Assembly (NCBI GenBank): GCA_028281235.1
Contig: JANQKG010000027.1
Coordinates: 1-64,000 of the forward strand
From: Afifellaceae bacterium
Lineage (GTDB): Bacteria > Pseudomonadota > Alphaproteobacteria > Rhizobiales > Afifellaceae
Reading direction: 5' to 3'
Length of the DNA: 64,000 bases
Shown: piece by piece, positions 56,805 through 64,000 of the stretch
Numbering within the stretch: position 1 is the first letter of the stretch
How the letters are laid out: each line of letters begins with the position of its first letter
Notes under the pieces: model-generated
What the model saw: only the letters and a program-made list of their open reading frames with translations
Database searches by the model: none
What the model was told of the DNA's origin: nothing
Program-made: the position numbers and the translations under genes

Positions 56805-57311
56805 TCAGCGGCTTGGGTAGTAGTAATGCGAAGCCGCGTCGGAACGAGACGTGGCCGCATGAGTCACCTCGGCTGCGTCCGCCTTCGGCCCCTTGCTCGG
56901 ATAGTAATAGTGCGACGCTGCGTCAGAGCGGGACGAAGCTGCACGGGCGAAGTCGATGCCCTCAGCCTGCTTGCTCGGGTAGTAGTAATGAGACGCCGCT
57001 TCGGAGCGTTCGGTGGCCGCGTGGGCGATTTCAACGCCTTGTGCCTGCACATCTCTACTGGGGTAATAGTAGTGAGACGCCGCCTCGGAGCGTTCGGTCG
57101 CCGTGTGGGTGACTTCAGCGCTCTCGGCCTGCACATCCCTACTCGGGTAGTAGTAATGTGACGCTGCATTCGAGCGACCGGATTTGGTGGCCACAACGTC
57201 GCCGCCAGTCTCAGTGTCGAACGCGTCGGTACGTTCGACCGTGCCGGCTTCAAGGTCTGCGACCCACATCGAGCCGTCTTCGGCCAAACGGAAAAGAACG
57301 ATATTCGTCAT
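56805..57311 (-). CDS. Five-repeat putative multi-core RiPP precursor
   Basis: 168 residues from ATG 57311, chosen because AAGGAG lies seven bases before. Residues 1-46 form a leader-like segment (MTNIVLFRLAEDGSMWVADL...). Then AASHYYYPS occurs five times, at residues 49-57, 77-85, 105-113, 131-139 and 159-167, with 28, 28, 26 and 28-residue spacing. Every unit is framed R-S-(N/E/D)-AASHYYYPS-(R/K), and the last ends the protein. No Cys is present. Spacers are acidic (for example DVQAQGVEIAHAATE). Encoded 9 bp ahead of ycaO. It is the natural substrate candidate for YcaO-TfuA; a non-RiPP repeat protein is the alternative. Confidence 0.85.
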   Translation of the reverse strand: MTNIVLFRLAEDGSMWVADLEAGTVERTDAFDTETGGDVVATKSGRSNAASHYYYPSRDVQAESAEVTHTATERSEAASHYYYPSRDVQAQGVEIAHAATERSEAASHYYYPSKQAEGIDFARAASSRSDAASHYYYPSKGPKADAAEVTHAATSRSDAASHYYYPSR

Positions 57312-57579
57312 AGCTTTCTCCTTCTCAGTTTCAAGTTGAACTCGGCGCAATACGCCGCCGTCACGCGCAGGCTCCATCGAGCCTGGTGTGCATTTGAGTA
57401 CTGCTTTCAAGAGAGGCGGCGCCGGCTTGCCGGCTGAATCAGCGCCGCCTGAAATCTATGCTTTGCTGCCCCTGTCTTTCGGGCTTTCGGAGCACATGTC
57501 AGTGCCCCGGCTACCGAGCGTCAGTGGGACAGGATTGTGTTTCCCATGGGCGCCTCGTCCTTCTTTGCTGCCTGCCGGC
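57312..57579 (-). promoter_or_regulatory. Leader/intergenic region between regulator and precursor, with stems
   Basis: 268 bp. Contains CAGGCTC/GAGCCTG (57368-57374 with 57379-57385) close to the precursor start, and AGGCGGCGC/GCGCCGCCT (57414-57422 with 57442-57450) with an inner GCCGGC pair; the latter may terminate regulator transcripts or attenuate. A short open frame here (57456-57707) overlaps the regulator gene and is not protein-like. Confidence 0.5.
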
Positions 57580-59577
57580 TTACTCAAAACCTGCTTCCCG
57601 TAGGCCCTGCTCATAATGCTCCGCGTAGCGACGGTCGCGTATGGGCACGATCGAAAGCCATGCGGAGATGGAGAAGTCCGGGTGTATTTCTTTGGTCTTC
57701 TGCACAAATAGCTGGGCCTGTTCGAACTCGCCCATCATCGCGTGCGATGCAGCCAGCAGACGGAATGCAGCGCTCTTGTCGCGCATATGCTCAACGCACC
57801 GGATTGCGTCACGGTAGCGCTGCAGGTGATAGTTCGTGCCTGCGGCGGCCCACCAATATTGATCCGGACACAATGGATTGAGTTCGATGGCCCGAGTGAT
57901 CTTCTCCAGCGCCGCCGGGAAGTCACAGGTGTGCGAATATGCATCAGCAAAGTCGTTGAGAATGTCTGCGTGCTGCGGGCAGCGCTCCTCTGCGAGCTTA
58001 AGCGCTTCGACACTCTCGTCGAACTGTCCGGCATAGAGATTGCAAACGCCCAGCTCGCGATAGCCACGTGCGTCTTCTGGGTCGATTTCACGCGAACGGA
58101 TGGCCAGCCGCTTCGCCTCGGTAAGCAGCTCACGGTCACCGCGCGCCATGAGGAGCCACTCTTGTTGATAGGTCCGCGCCAAGCCGCTTAACGCCGGAAC
58201 GAAATCGGTGCACTCGCCCACCGCTGCTTTGAAGTAGCGGCGCGCCCGGCGAACGCTAGGTAGGTCGAGTGCGTGTAGGTATTTCTGACCGGCCAGGTAG
58301 AGGTGGTAAGCGCTCGGGTGCTGTAAACGATCGTAATAAGCGAGCTCAGCCCGCTCGATCCAATCCTTGAGCGCTCCAACGATCTGGACGGACAGATCTC
58401 TGTACTGCCCGGCAACAGCATCCTTGTCGAGCCGGTAATCCTGCGTCCAAAGGATGTCGCGCGTGGTCGCGTTGTAGAGCTTGACGTAGAGCGTCGGCTC
58501 GCCGGCGCGAACTTTAAGCTGCGAATCGACGACGTAGGAGATATGCAGCTTACGCAATTGCGCACGCTTGCGGCTCTTGCTGAGTTGCGCCGCCGTGTAA
58601 GGGGCCACGATAGACATCGACTTCAGGCGGCAAAGCCCGATTGTCACATCCTCAATCAGGGCATCCGCCAATTGATGCGCAAAGTCCTGCCCACCAAGCG
58701 GCGGAGGCGGCAACACCGTGACCCGCGGTGTCTGCGCACGATCAAGAAGCGGCACGAATGAATCGTCCGGCTCAAGCCCAGACAGTGTATCGGCAGCCTC
58801 TTGCTGCGCATTTGGCTCCTCACTTGCAGGGGCGGCTGCCGCCTTCGGTGCCGCCTTCGGCAACAGGGTCCGATAAAGCTCGCGCGTCGCCTCGTCGGGC
58901 GGAACGTTCAGCTCTTCGCCAAGTCGCGCCTTCAGGCTCTCATACACGTCCCGCACACGCGCCGGCTCGCCGTCCTCCGCATGAAGGCGCATCAGTGTCC
59001 GATGGGCGATCTCGTTATAGGGGTCGACCTCGCGTAGGCGCCGCGCGGCAACCTTGATCTTCACGCGGTCGACCTTGCGGTCGAGCGGCTCCAGCCGACT
59101 GGCTACCGCCGCCACGAAGGCGTCCCGGAGAATGGTGCGCTGCTGCTGCAGCCAGGATTGGAAGTCCGAACCCTCCCAATCGATGCCCTCCAAAAGGTCT
59201 CCGCAATAAAGGTCGCAGAGCGTCTCCAGGTCAGCCAGCCCCCTGTCGGCGACGACCTTCTGGAACTGAACCAGATCGATGAAGGCGGAGCCGCTGACAA
59301 GCTCCACATGGTTTCGACCGTTGCGGATGAGCTCGAAACCGTCTTCCTCTTGGCGTGTCGTCACACGCGACAGGAATTTGCGCAGATTGGCCGCCGCCGC
59401 CTTGGGTTCGGAGCTTTCCCAGAGGAGCTGGCGCAGCGTCCCACGGCGTGCTGGGCCGGCGCGCTCCGTCAGGACAAGATAAGCGAGCAGGGCAAACATC
59501 TTGGCCGGCACGGCGATCGGTCGTTGCCGATCATCGAGCAACCGCGGCTGGCCAAAAAGCATAAGCCTGCATCTCAT
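57580..59577 (-). CDS. SARP/BTAD-type regulator with TolB-like and TPR domains
   Basis: 665 residues. N-terminal winged helix (MLFGQPRLLDDRQ, residues about 1-95) and bacterial transcriptional activation domain (about 100-245, with AHRTLMRLHAEDGEPARVRDVYESLKARL) as in SARP regulators of secondary metabolism. Then a TolB/FlgO-like segment (about 285-400: VTVLPPPPLGG, YVVDSQLKVRAGEPTLYVKLYNA) and tetratricopeptide repeats to the C-terminus. Upstream of the precursor gene on the same strand and divergent from the S8 protease gene, so it likely activates the whole locus (inference). No sensor-kinase receiver is seen. Confidence 0.85.
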   Translation of the reverse strand: MRCRLMLFGQPRLLDDRQRPIAVPAKMFALLAYLVLTERAGPARRGTLRQLLWESSEPKAAAANLRKFLSRVTTRQEEDGFELIRNGRNHVELVSGSAFIDLVQFQKVVADRGLADLETLCDLYCGDLLEGIDWEGSDFQSWLQQQRTILRDAFVAAVASRLEPLDRKVDRVKIKVAARRLREVDPYNEIAHRTLMRLHAEDGEPARVRDVYESLKARLGEELNVPPDEATRELYRTLLPKAAPKAAAAPASEEPNAQQEAADTLSGLEPDDSFVPLLDRAQTPRVTVLPPPPLGGQDFAHQLADALIEDVTIGLCRLKSMSIVAPYTAAQLSKSRKRAQLRKLHISYVVDSQLKVRAGEPTLYVKLYNATTRDILWTQDYRLDKDAVAGQYRDLSVQIVGALKDWIERAELAYYDRLQHPSAYHLYLAGQKYLHALDLPSVRRARRYFKAAVGECTDFVPALSGLARTYQQEWLLMARGDRELLTEAKRLAIRSREIDPEDARGYRELGVCNLYAGQFDESVEALKLAEERCPQHADILNDFADAYSHTCDFPAALEKITRAIELNPLCPDQYWWAAAGTNYHLQRYRDAIRCVEHMRDKSAAFRLLAASHAMMGEFEQAQLFVQKTKEIHPDFSISAWLSIVPIRDRRYAEHYEQGLREAGFE

Positions 59578-59710
59578 GAATACAGCCTTAGATTGTATCC
59601 CCTGTTTAGTCGGCAGAAAACCTTAGGTAGAATCTCCCGCTGATGCGGACAATTCCCGAAACGTTCCCGCCAACTTTGACGATAGTGATTGGTTAACGGC
59701 GTGTAAATTC

Positions 59711-61249
59711 ATGCGCCGGCGTACCGGAAACCGCTTGTCACGTTCGCGCCACGCTTTGTCGTCTGCCACGCTCTTGCCACGCGCTCTGTTGTTCAATCTT
59801 GAAAAATTTCAAACGGCGATAAATTCGATGGAGCGACATTACACCATCCTCACCGACAGGGGAGGCCGTTTCCCGGCGCGGCATCTCCTCGGGCGATCGG
59901 AGTTTGAACAGCCTCTCGAAATGGCCTCCAGGCTCATGGCAGACCCGCCGCAGCCGGCCATCCATCGCGAACGCTTGACGGCACCGGAGCTTCAAGAACT
60001 GGAGCAGGAGCCCGATTTCGTCGCCGCGGCCGAGATCATGAGGACCCGGCTCCTGGCCCCGGTGGCAGACGAGGTTGCGCAAGAGGTCGGCCCGACGGTC
60101 ACCAGACGGGCAACCAAGGGTCGGCATCGGCAGTCTTGGGGAATCGGCGCCGTTGAGGCCGACAAATCCAAGTTCACGGGCGCCGGGGTCACTGTGGCGC
60201 TGCTCGACACCGGGATCGACGCTTCGCATTTGGCATTTGACGGGGTCGAACTGGTGGAGCGGGACTTTACCGGCTTCGGAAACGGCGACCTCGACGGTCA
60301 CGGCACGCATTGCGCCGGCGTTCTGTTCGGGCGCAACGTGGAGGGGGTGCGCATCGGCGTGGCGCCTGGAATCCGCAGCGCTCTGATTGGAAAGATTGTC
60401 GGACCGGAGGGCGGTGACACCGACATGATGGTGCGTGGCGTCTGCTGGGCGCATGAAGCCGGCGCGCGTGTCATATCGATGTCGGCGGGTTTTGATTTCG
60501 ACGCCACGTTGAACGAAAGGCTCGCGCAGGGGTGGCCGAACGGCCTTGCGACCTCTGCGACGCTGGAGGCCTATCGCAGCAATCTGAAGCTGCTGGATCG
60601 CTTGCTGCAGATGTTGCGGCTGCAAGAGCCCTCAACCGGCGGCGCGATCATCGTTGCGGCGGCCGGCAATGACAGCAGCCGCGACTCCGCCGGCGAATTC
60701 GTCACCAGCGCCTGCCCGCCCGCCTCCTCCGACAAGGTCATCTCTGTCGGTTCAATTGATCCTGATTCGACCGGAACGGGCTACCGCGTGTCCAGCTTCT
60801 CAAACAGCAGCGTGGAGATCGTTGCGCCCGGACGCAACATCGTCTCAGCCGGCGTTGGAGGCGGGCTCAAGGCGATGAGCGGCACCAGTGTGGCCGCGCC
60901 GCATGTGGCCGGTGTTGCGGCGCTCTGGTGGCAGGCGGTCCGGCAGTCGGAGCTGCCCGCCAACGCGACTTTGGTGCGCGGCAAGCTGTTTGAGGGCGCG
61001 CGGAGCGTCGGTTTCGCCCCGGCCGTCCACCCGGCCGAACGCGGAGCCGGGCGGATCGTGGCGCCGCGGGACGGATTGGCAGTTTCCGCTCGCCCCGCGG
61101 CGGCGGCGGCTGAATGGCGTGACCAGCTCTGTCCGGAACACCTGGAAATCGGCGCGAAACTGGCTGCCGGCGCAATTGTGGAGCCGATTTCCGTCGGCGC
61201 CGAAGCCGCCAATACGGCGTTGTCACGTAGCCGGCGAAGCCTCAGCTAG
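59711..61249 (+). CDS. S8 (subtilisin-family) serine peptidase
   Basis: 512 residues from ATG 59711; ATG 59828 is an alternative that keeps the whole protease. Catalytic Asp166 (VALLDTGID), His197 (DGHGTHCAG), oxyanion Asn320 (AAAGND) and Ser393 (MSGTSVAAPHVAG). About 150 N-terminal residues form a propeptide-like region. There is no convincing signal peptide, so it may act inside the cell. Divergent from the BTAD regulator (133 bp), it is a good candidate to cut the multi-core precursor at the basic residues flanking each unit, as S8 proteases do in several RiPP systems. Not proven. Confidence 0.88.
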   Translation: MRRRTGNRLSRSRHALSSATLLPRALLFNLEKFQTAINSMERHYTILTDRGGRFPARHLLGRSEFEQPLEMASRLMADPPQPAIHRERLTAPELQELEQEPDFVAAAEIMRTRLLAPVADEVAQEVGPTVTRRATKGRHRQSWGIGAVEADKSKFTGAGVTVALLDTGIDASHLAFDGVELVERDFTGFGNGDLDGHGTHCAGVLFGRNVEGVRIGVAPGIRSALIGKIVGPEGGDTDMMVRGVCWAHEAGARVISMSAGFDFDATLNERLAQGWPNGLATSATLEAYRSNLKLLDRLLQMLRLQEPSTGGAIIVAAAGNDSSRDSAGEFVTSACPPASSDKVISVGSIDPDSTGTGYRVSSFSNSSVEIVAPGRNIVSAGVGGGLKAMSGTSVAAPHVAGVAALWWQAVRQSELPANATLVRGKLFEGARSVGFAPAVHPAERGAGRIVAPRDGLAVSARPAAAAAEWRDQLCPEHLEIGAKLAAGAIVEPISVGAEAANTALSRSRRSLS

Positions 61250-61290
61250 GGGGTGTGTCACGCTTCAGCCACGCTGGGGCAGATTGAATA

Positions 61291-61566
61291 ATGGCACTGG
61301 TCACCGAAAAACAAGGGATCCGGGCCATGAGTTTGAGTGAGACCAGCCATCTGGGCGACACAAAGCGTCTCGACGAGGTGAGGGCGAAGATCTTCTACTT
61401 GGCGAGCGACGTGGAGTCGGCCAGCGAGCCTGCCGCGATCATGCTTCGCGCGGTTGCGGAGTCGATTGTCGATGGGGCCGATCGCGCCGATCGGCTGAAC
61501 GGGAATGCCGCCCTTAACGGCGTCGTATCCTCCCTCCGCTACGCCGGTGCGAACGGTATGCGCTAG
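61291..61566 (+). CDS. Small unknown protein downstream of S8 peptidase
   Basis: 91 residues from ATG 61291, or 79 from ATG 61327 (MSLSETSHLGDTK). Predicted mostly helical (LDEVRAKIFYLASDVESASEPAAIMLRAVAESIVDGA), no motif recognised, no membrane segment. It starts 41 bp after the protease stop, so is probably co-transcribed and part of the locus. A regulator or adaptor cannot be told from sequence. Confidence 0.6.
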   Translation: MALVTEKQGIRAMSLSETSHLGDTKRLDEVRAKIFYLASDVESASEPAAIMLRAVAESIVDGADRADRLNGNAALNGVVSSLRYAGANGMR

Positions 61567-61608
61567 CGCGTTTGTTGAGCACTGGCGTCGGTCTCAAATA
61601 AAACCGGA

Positions 61609-61629
61609 GCCGCCACGCGACCTGGCGGC
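61609..61629 (+). terminator. Stem-loop between convergent genes
   Basis: GCCGCCA (61609-61615) pairs with TGGCGGC (61623-61629), 43 bp after the small gene; may end the protease operon. No T-run. Confidence 0.4.
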
Positions 61630-61683
61630 CTGGTCCTGATGTGACGCATTGATGTCGCGGCCGCGGGTGCCCGGTGTCGCGCG

Positions 61684-62628
61684 TCAGGGAAGTCGGCGGA
61701 GCCGCTCCGTCAGGAGGTCGTAGAAGCCCTCATCGTCCACCGAGCGGACGAAATGGGCGTTATGCGGCCGATCCGTCACCCCCCAATAATCGACGACGGT
61801 CATCCCGTAAGTGTACTTGCCGTCCAGTTCCACCGACACGTTGACAGCGCGGCCTTCAAACAGGTCCGGCTGCAGCACATAGGCAATGACGCAGGGGTCG
61901 TGCAGTGGTCCGCCCGCTGATCCGTACTTCTCAATGTCGAACTTTTCAGAAAATGACAGCATGGCGGCGACGGCCGAGCCGCAGGAATTGCCCAGCGCGC
62001 GAATGTGCGCAAGCCGCTCTGGCGTGGTCAGCACGCGATGTGTGACATCGAGCGAAAGCAACGTGATGGGAATGCCGCTGCGCAAGACGATGTCGGCCGC
62101 CTGCGGATCGACGAAGACGTTGAACTCCGCCGCCGGCGTGATGTTGCCAACCTCGAAATAGGCGCCGCCCATGATCACCAATTCCTTTATCCGCGAGGCG
62201 ATATCGGGCGCCTTGTTCAATGCGGCAGCAACATTGGTCAGCGGCCCGAGCGTGCACAGCGTAATGGAGCCCGGATCGCTGGCACCCAGACTTTCGACGA
62301 GAAAGTCCACCCCGTGCATGTCTTGAACCGCGATCTGCGGCTCCGGCAGATCCGGCCCGTCAAGGCCCGTTGGCCCATGCACATGCTCCGCCGTCACCAG
62401 TTCGCGCTGTCCAAGCGGGCGATCGCTTCCCGCATAGAGCGGAATGTCGGCACGGCCAGCGAGCTCCAGCACTTTCGCAGCGTTTGTGGTCGTCTTCGCC
62501 AGGTCGACATTGCCTGCCACGGTGACGACGGCGATCACCTCCAGCTCGTCCGGTGACGCAAGCGCCAGAAGCATGGCGACTGCGTCGTCCTGGCCGGGGT
62601 CGGTGTCGATGATGATTTTTCGGGGCAT
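61684..62628 (-). CDS. Inosine-uridine-type nucleoside hydrolase
   Basis: 314 residues from ATG 62628. IIIDTDPGQDDAVAMLLAL holds the calcium-binding Asp cluster (about residues 7-13) and the matching late HNAHFV and LHDPCVIAYVL (about 231-241) the remaining ligands and catalytic His region; ITLCTLGPLTNVA is another signature. Hydrolyses ribonucleosides to base and ribose. The longer frame to 62721 is not family-like. Nucleoside salvage fits psuG-psuK elsewhere in the window. Confidence 0.9.
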   Translation of the reverse strand: MPRKIIIDTDPGQDDAVAMLLALASPDELEVIAVVTVAGNVDLAKTTTNAAKVLELAGRADIPLYAGSDRPLGQRELVTAEHVHGPTGLDGPDLPEPQIAVQDMHGVDFLVESLGASDPGSITLCTLGPLTNVAAALNKAPDIASRIKELVIMGGAYFEVGNITPAAEFNVFVDPQAADIVLRSGIPITLLSLDVTHRVLTTPERLAHIRALGNSCGSAVAAMLSFSEKFDIEKYGSAGGPLHDPCVIAYVLQPDLFEGRAVNVSVELDGKYTYGMTVVDYWGVTDRPHNAHFVRSVDDEGFYDLLTERLRRLP

Positions 62629-62826
62629 GGTCACAGGCGCTGCATTGTTGAGGGCAGGCCCCGATAGCACGGCCATTCGCGCCGGCACAGGGGTGTGCCG
62701 AAGCCGCCGAGATGCGGCCAACAGCCGGTACGGATTGATTCAGGCCAATGCTCTGGATTAAGCCCTATGTAGGACTCCCAACGCCTCAAGACGATGCGCG
62801 TTGCGCGCAGGCAGGAAAACGCAATC

Positions 62827-63210
62827 ATGTCTTCATTCCCGAGGGGTTTTCACCAGATACGGATGGAGCTGGCGCGCGAGCCCGGCCATCCCGGAGGCAG
62901 CAACGCCACCGGATACGACCTGCTCGCGCCGCTTGATGAGGAGGCGCGGCTGTCGCCGGATGAATGGCGCGAGCACAAGGACCTTTGTCGTGTTCATCGG
63001 TTTCGCGAAGGCGAAGACGACATGGTCGGCAAGCTGGCGCGCAAGCCCGGCGGGACGTGGTTTTTCGATTATGACGAAGACACTGAGGACGACGACGAAC
63101 TGGCGCATCGCTTGGGCGAAGAGCGTTTCGTGATCGGCGAATACGTATCGGTGCGCGACGAGAACGGCGACATGCATACCTACCGCGTTGTCTCCGTGCG
63201 CGAGATGTGA
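62827..63210 (+). CDS. Conserved-looking acidic hypothetical protein
   Basis: 127 residues from ATG 62827, preceded by AGGAAA. The first part is MSSFPRGFHQIRMELAREPGHPGG, the middle contains the phrase LSPDEWREHKDLCRVHRFR, and the end is strongly acidic (DYDEDTEDDDELAHRLGEERF) then VSVRDENGDMHTYRVVSVREM. No membrane segment or catalytic motif; family not recognised by name. Convergent with exoD, six bases apart. Confidence 0.65.
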   Translation: MSSFPRGFHQIRMELAREPGHPGGSNATGYDLLAPLDEEARLSPDEWREHKDLCRVHRFREGEDDMVGKLARKPGGTWFFDYDEDTEDDDELAHRLGEERFVIGEYVSVRDENGDMHTYRVVSVREM

Positions 63211-63215
63211 TTGCG

Positions 63216-63842
63216 CTATAGCCAGCCCAGGACGTGCTGAAACACCTCTCGCCCGGCGATCCACACCGCACCCGACACCAGGATCGTCGCGCCGGCGCTG
63301 ACCAGCGCACAGGCCCAGCCAAAGGTCGCCGCAAAGCCGTCGCGCTGCAGAAGCGCCAGCGAGAACGCGGCAATCGACAGCCCCGAGAGAAAGTTGGCAA
63401 GCGGTATGGGAAGCGCGATCAGAATGGCCAGGATCAGACAGCTCAATCCGATCAGCCGCGTTCCGATGTTGCCGAACATGAAAAGCAGCCGCGGCGCAAG
63501 CAGCCGCTCAGCACGGCGGAGATAGGGCCGCGTCAGTTCTACGGTCTTGCGAAACATGCTCTGCGTCAGCGACCGCCGCCTGATTGTGTGCGGCAGCCAC
63601 ACCGTCTTGCGGCCGATGGCCAATTGCCCGGCGACCAGGATCAGCGGCAGCCCGAAGAGGGCGGAGACGCCAGGCGGCAGCAACACCAGGTTCGGCACGG
63701 CGAGGATGAAGAGCAAGGCGCCGAAGCCGCGATCGCCAAAGACCTCCAGGAGCCGCGCAACCTCGATACGCTCTTCGCTGTCCTGCACCAAGCGCTGCAG
63801 TACGGTGGAAAGGCGGAGCCGGTGCCGGGCGTTCGCGGCCAT
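63216..63842 (-). CDS. exoD: ExoD-family membrane protein
   Basis: 208 residues. LLEVFGDRGFGALLFILAVPNLVLLPPGVSALFGLPLILVAGQLAIGR matches the ExoD family, with three to four hydrophobic regions in all. ExoD affects exopolysaccharide production and nodule invasion in rhizobia; the biochemical role is unknown. Consistent with the polysaccharide genes at 45.5-48.2 kb. Lies just downstream of an acyl-CoA synthetase gene on the same strand. Confidence 0.87.
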   Translation of the reverse strand: MAANARHRLRLSTVLQRLVQDSEERIEVARLLEVFGDRGFGALLFILAVPNLVLLPPGVSALFGLPLILVAGQLAIGRKTVWLPHTIRRRSLTQSMFRKTVELTRPYLRRAERLLAPRLLFMFGNIGTRLIGLSCLILAILIALPIPLANFLSGLSIAAFSLALLQRDGFAATFGWACALVSAGATILVSGAVWIAGREVFQHVLGWL

Positions 63843-63897
63843 CGGCTGAGCCTATGCTCCACGAATCACGACAGGACGATGTCGCTTGGACGTGGCG

Positions 63898-64000
63898 CTA
63901 AAGCTCCGCTCGTGCCCGTTCCCTGAGGACCCGGCGGATCACCTTGCCGGTCGTGGTTAGAGGCAGGGCGTCGAGAAACGCCACTTCGCGCGGATATTCG
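63898..64000 (-). CDS. Acyl-CoA/acetyl-CoA synthetase, C-terminal fragment (cut by window)
   Basis: The minus strand from 64000 reads EYPREVAFLDALPLTTTGKVIRRVLRERARAEL and then TAG. The Pro-x-Thr-Thr-Thr-Gly-Lys-x-x-Arg-Arg block is the conserved C-terminal lysine motif of adenylate-forming enzymes (acyl-CoA synthetases). Only the last 33 codons are inside the window, so the substrate cannot be named. Confidence 0.8.
   Translation of the reverse strand, partial: EYPREVAFLDALPLTTTGKVIRRVLRERARAEL

Noticed and set aside
56826..57161. 111-codon open frame opposite the repeat precursor
   Set aside because: Mirror of the repeated units, Arg/Val-rich; the other strand has an excellent ribosome-binding site and clear protein repeats.
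56805..57311. The 84-base DNA periodicity as a CRISPR or satellite array
   Set aside because: The repeat is in coding frame, conserved at protein level (AASHYYYPS) with diverging nucleotides, and has no CRISPR-sized spacers or cas genes nearby.

Overview
The window reads as a GC-rich alphaproteobacterial chromosome, most likely Hyphomicrobiales (Rhizobiales-like). The evidence is a very large NAD-type glutamate dehydrogenase, an ExoD protein, an iolD/iolE pair, a XylB-like sugar dehydrogenase close to that of Caulobacter, and several families of palindromic intergenic repeats typical of this group. No rRNA, tRNA, CRISPR array or insertion sequence was recognised. Both window edges cut genes: a GNAT acetyltransferase on the left and an acyl-CoA synthetase on the right.

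Region 1 (about 0.5-8.7 kb) is sugar-acid catabolism. It holds an SDR, a glyoxalase-fold protein, an MFS transporter, an aldose 1-epimerase-like protein, and a tight operon of an AraD1/GguC-type FAH-fold dehydratase, a 2-oxoglutarate-semialdehyde-type dehydrogenase, dgoK and dgoA. Together these could feed pentonates to 2-oxoglutarate and galactonate to pyruvate plus glyceraldehyde 3-phosphate. Region 2 (9-13.7 kb) is the NAD-glutamate dehydrogenase. Region 3 (13.8-15.3 kb) is a more AT-rich islet with a frameshifted unknown gene and a membrane protein.

Region 4 (15.4-20.8 kb) is a sugar ABC importer with two half-size ATPases, a FadR-type GntR regulator with a perfect 19-bp candidate operator, and a XylB-like 1-dehydrogenase. 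A copy of one operator half-site lies in front of the region 1 operon. Region 5 (21-25.7 kb) is inositol catabolism (iolE, iolD, a Gfo/Idh oxidoreductase) with a VapBC toxin-antitoxin pair inserted between iolE and iolD. Region 6 (25.7-34.8 kb) has membrane proteins, a HisN-like phosphatase, a choline-kinase-like enzyme, PutA, a glycosyltransferase and a XylX-like FAH protein. Region 7 (35-45.5 kb) has psuG-psuK, Gfo/Idh enzymes, a HAD hydrolase, a second VapBC pair, an ArsR/AHSA1 pair, an overlapping hydroxyacid dehydrogenase-amidohydrolase-oxidoreductase operon, a class II aldolase and a UMF1-type transporter. Region 8 (45.5-54.2 kb) has polysaccharide genes, korAB head-to-head with citrate synthase, and a pcaF-like thiolase.

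Region 9 (54.4-61.6 kb) is the most unusual part. A YcaO protein and a TfuA protein are encoded directly downstream of a 168-residue protein carrying five near-identical AASHYYYPS units, each bracketed by basic residues. A BTAD/SARP-like TPR regulator lies upstream, and a subtilisin-family (S8) protease diverges from it. This looks like a complete multi-core RiPP (ribosomally made, modified peptide) locus: precursor, modifying enzymes, regulator and candidate maturation protease. A small VOC protein at the end of the operon could give self-protection. Region 10 (61.7-64 kb) has a nucleoside hydrolase, an unknown acidic protein, ExoD and the cut acyl-CoA synthetase.
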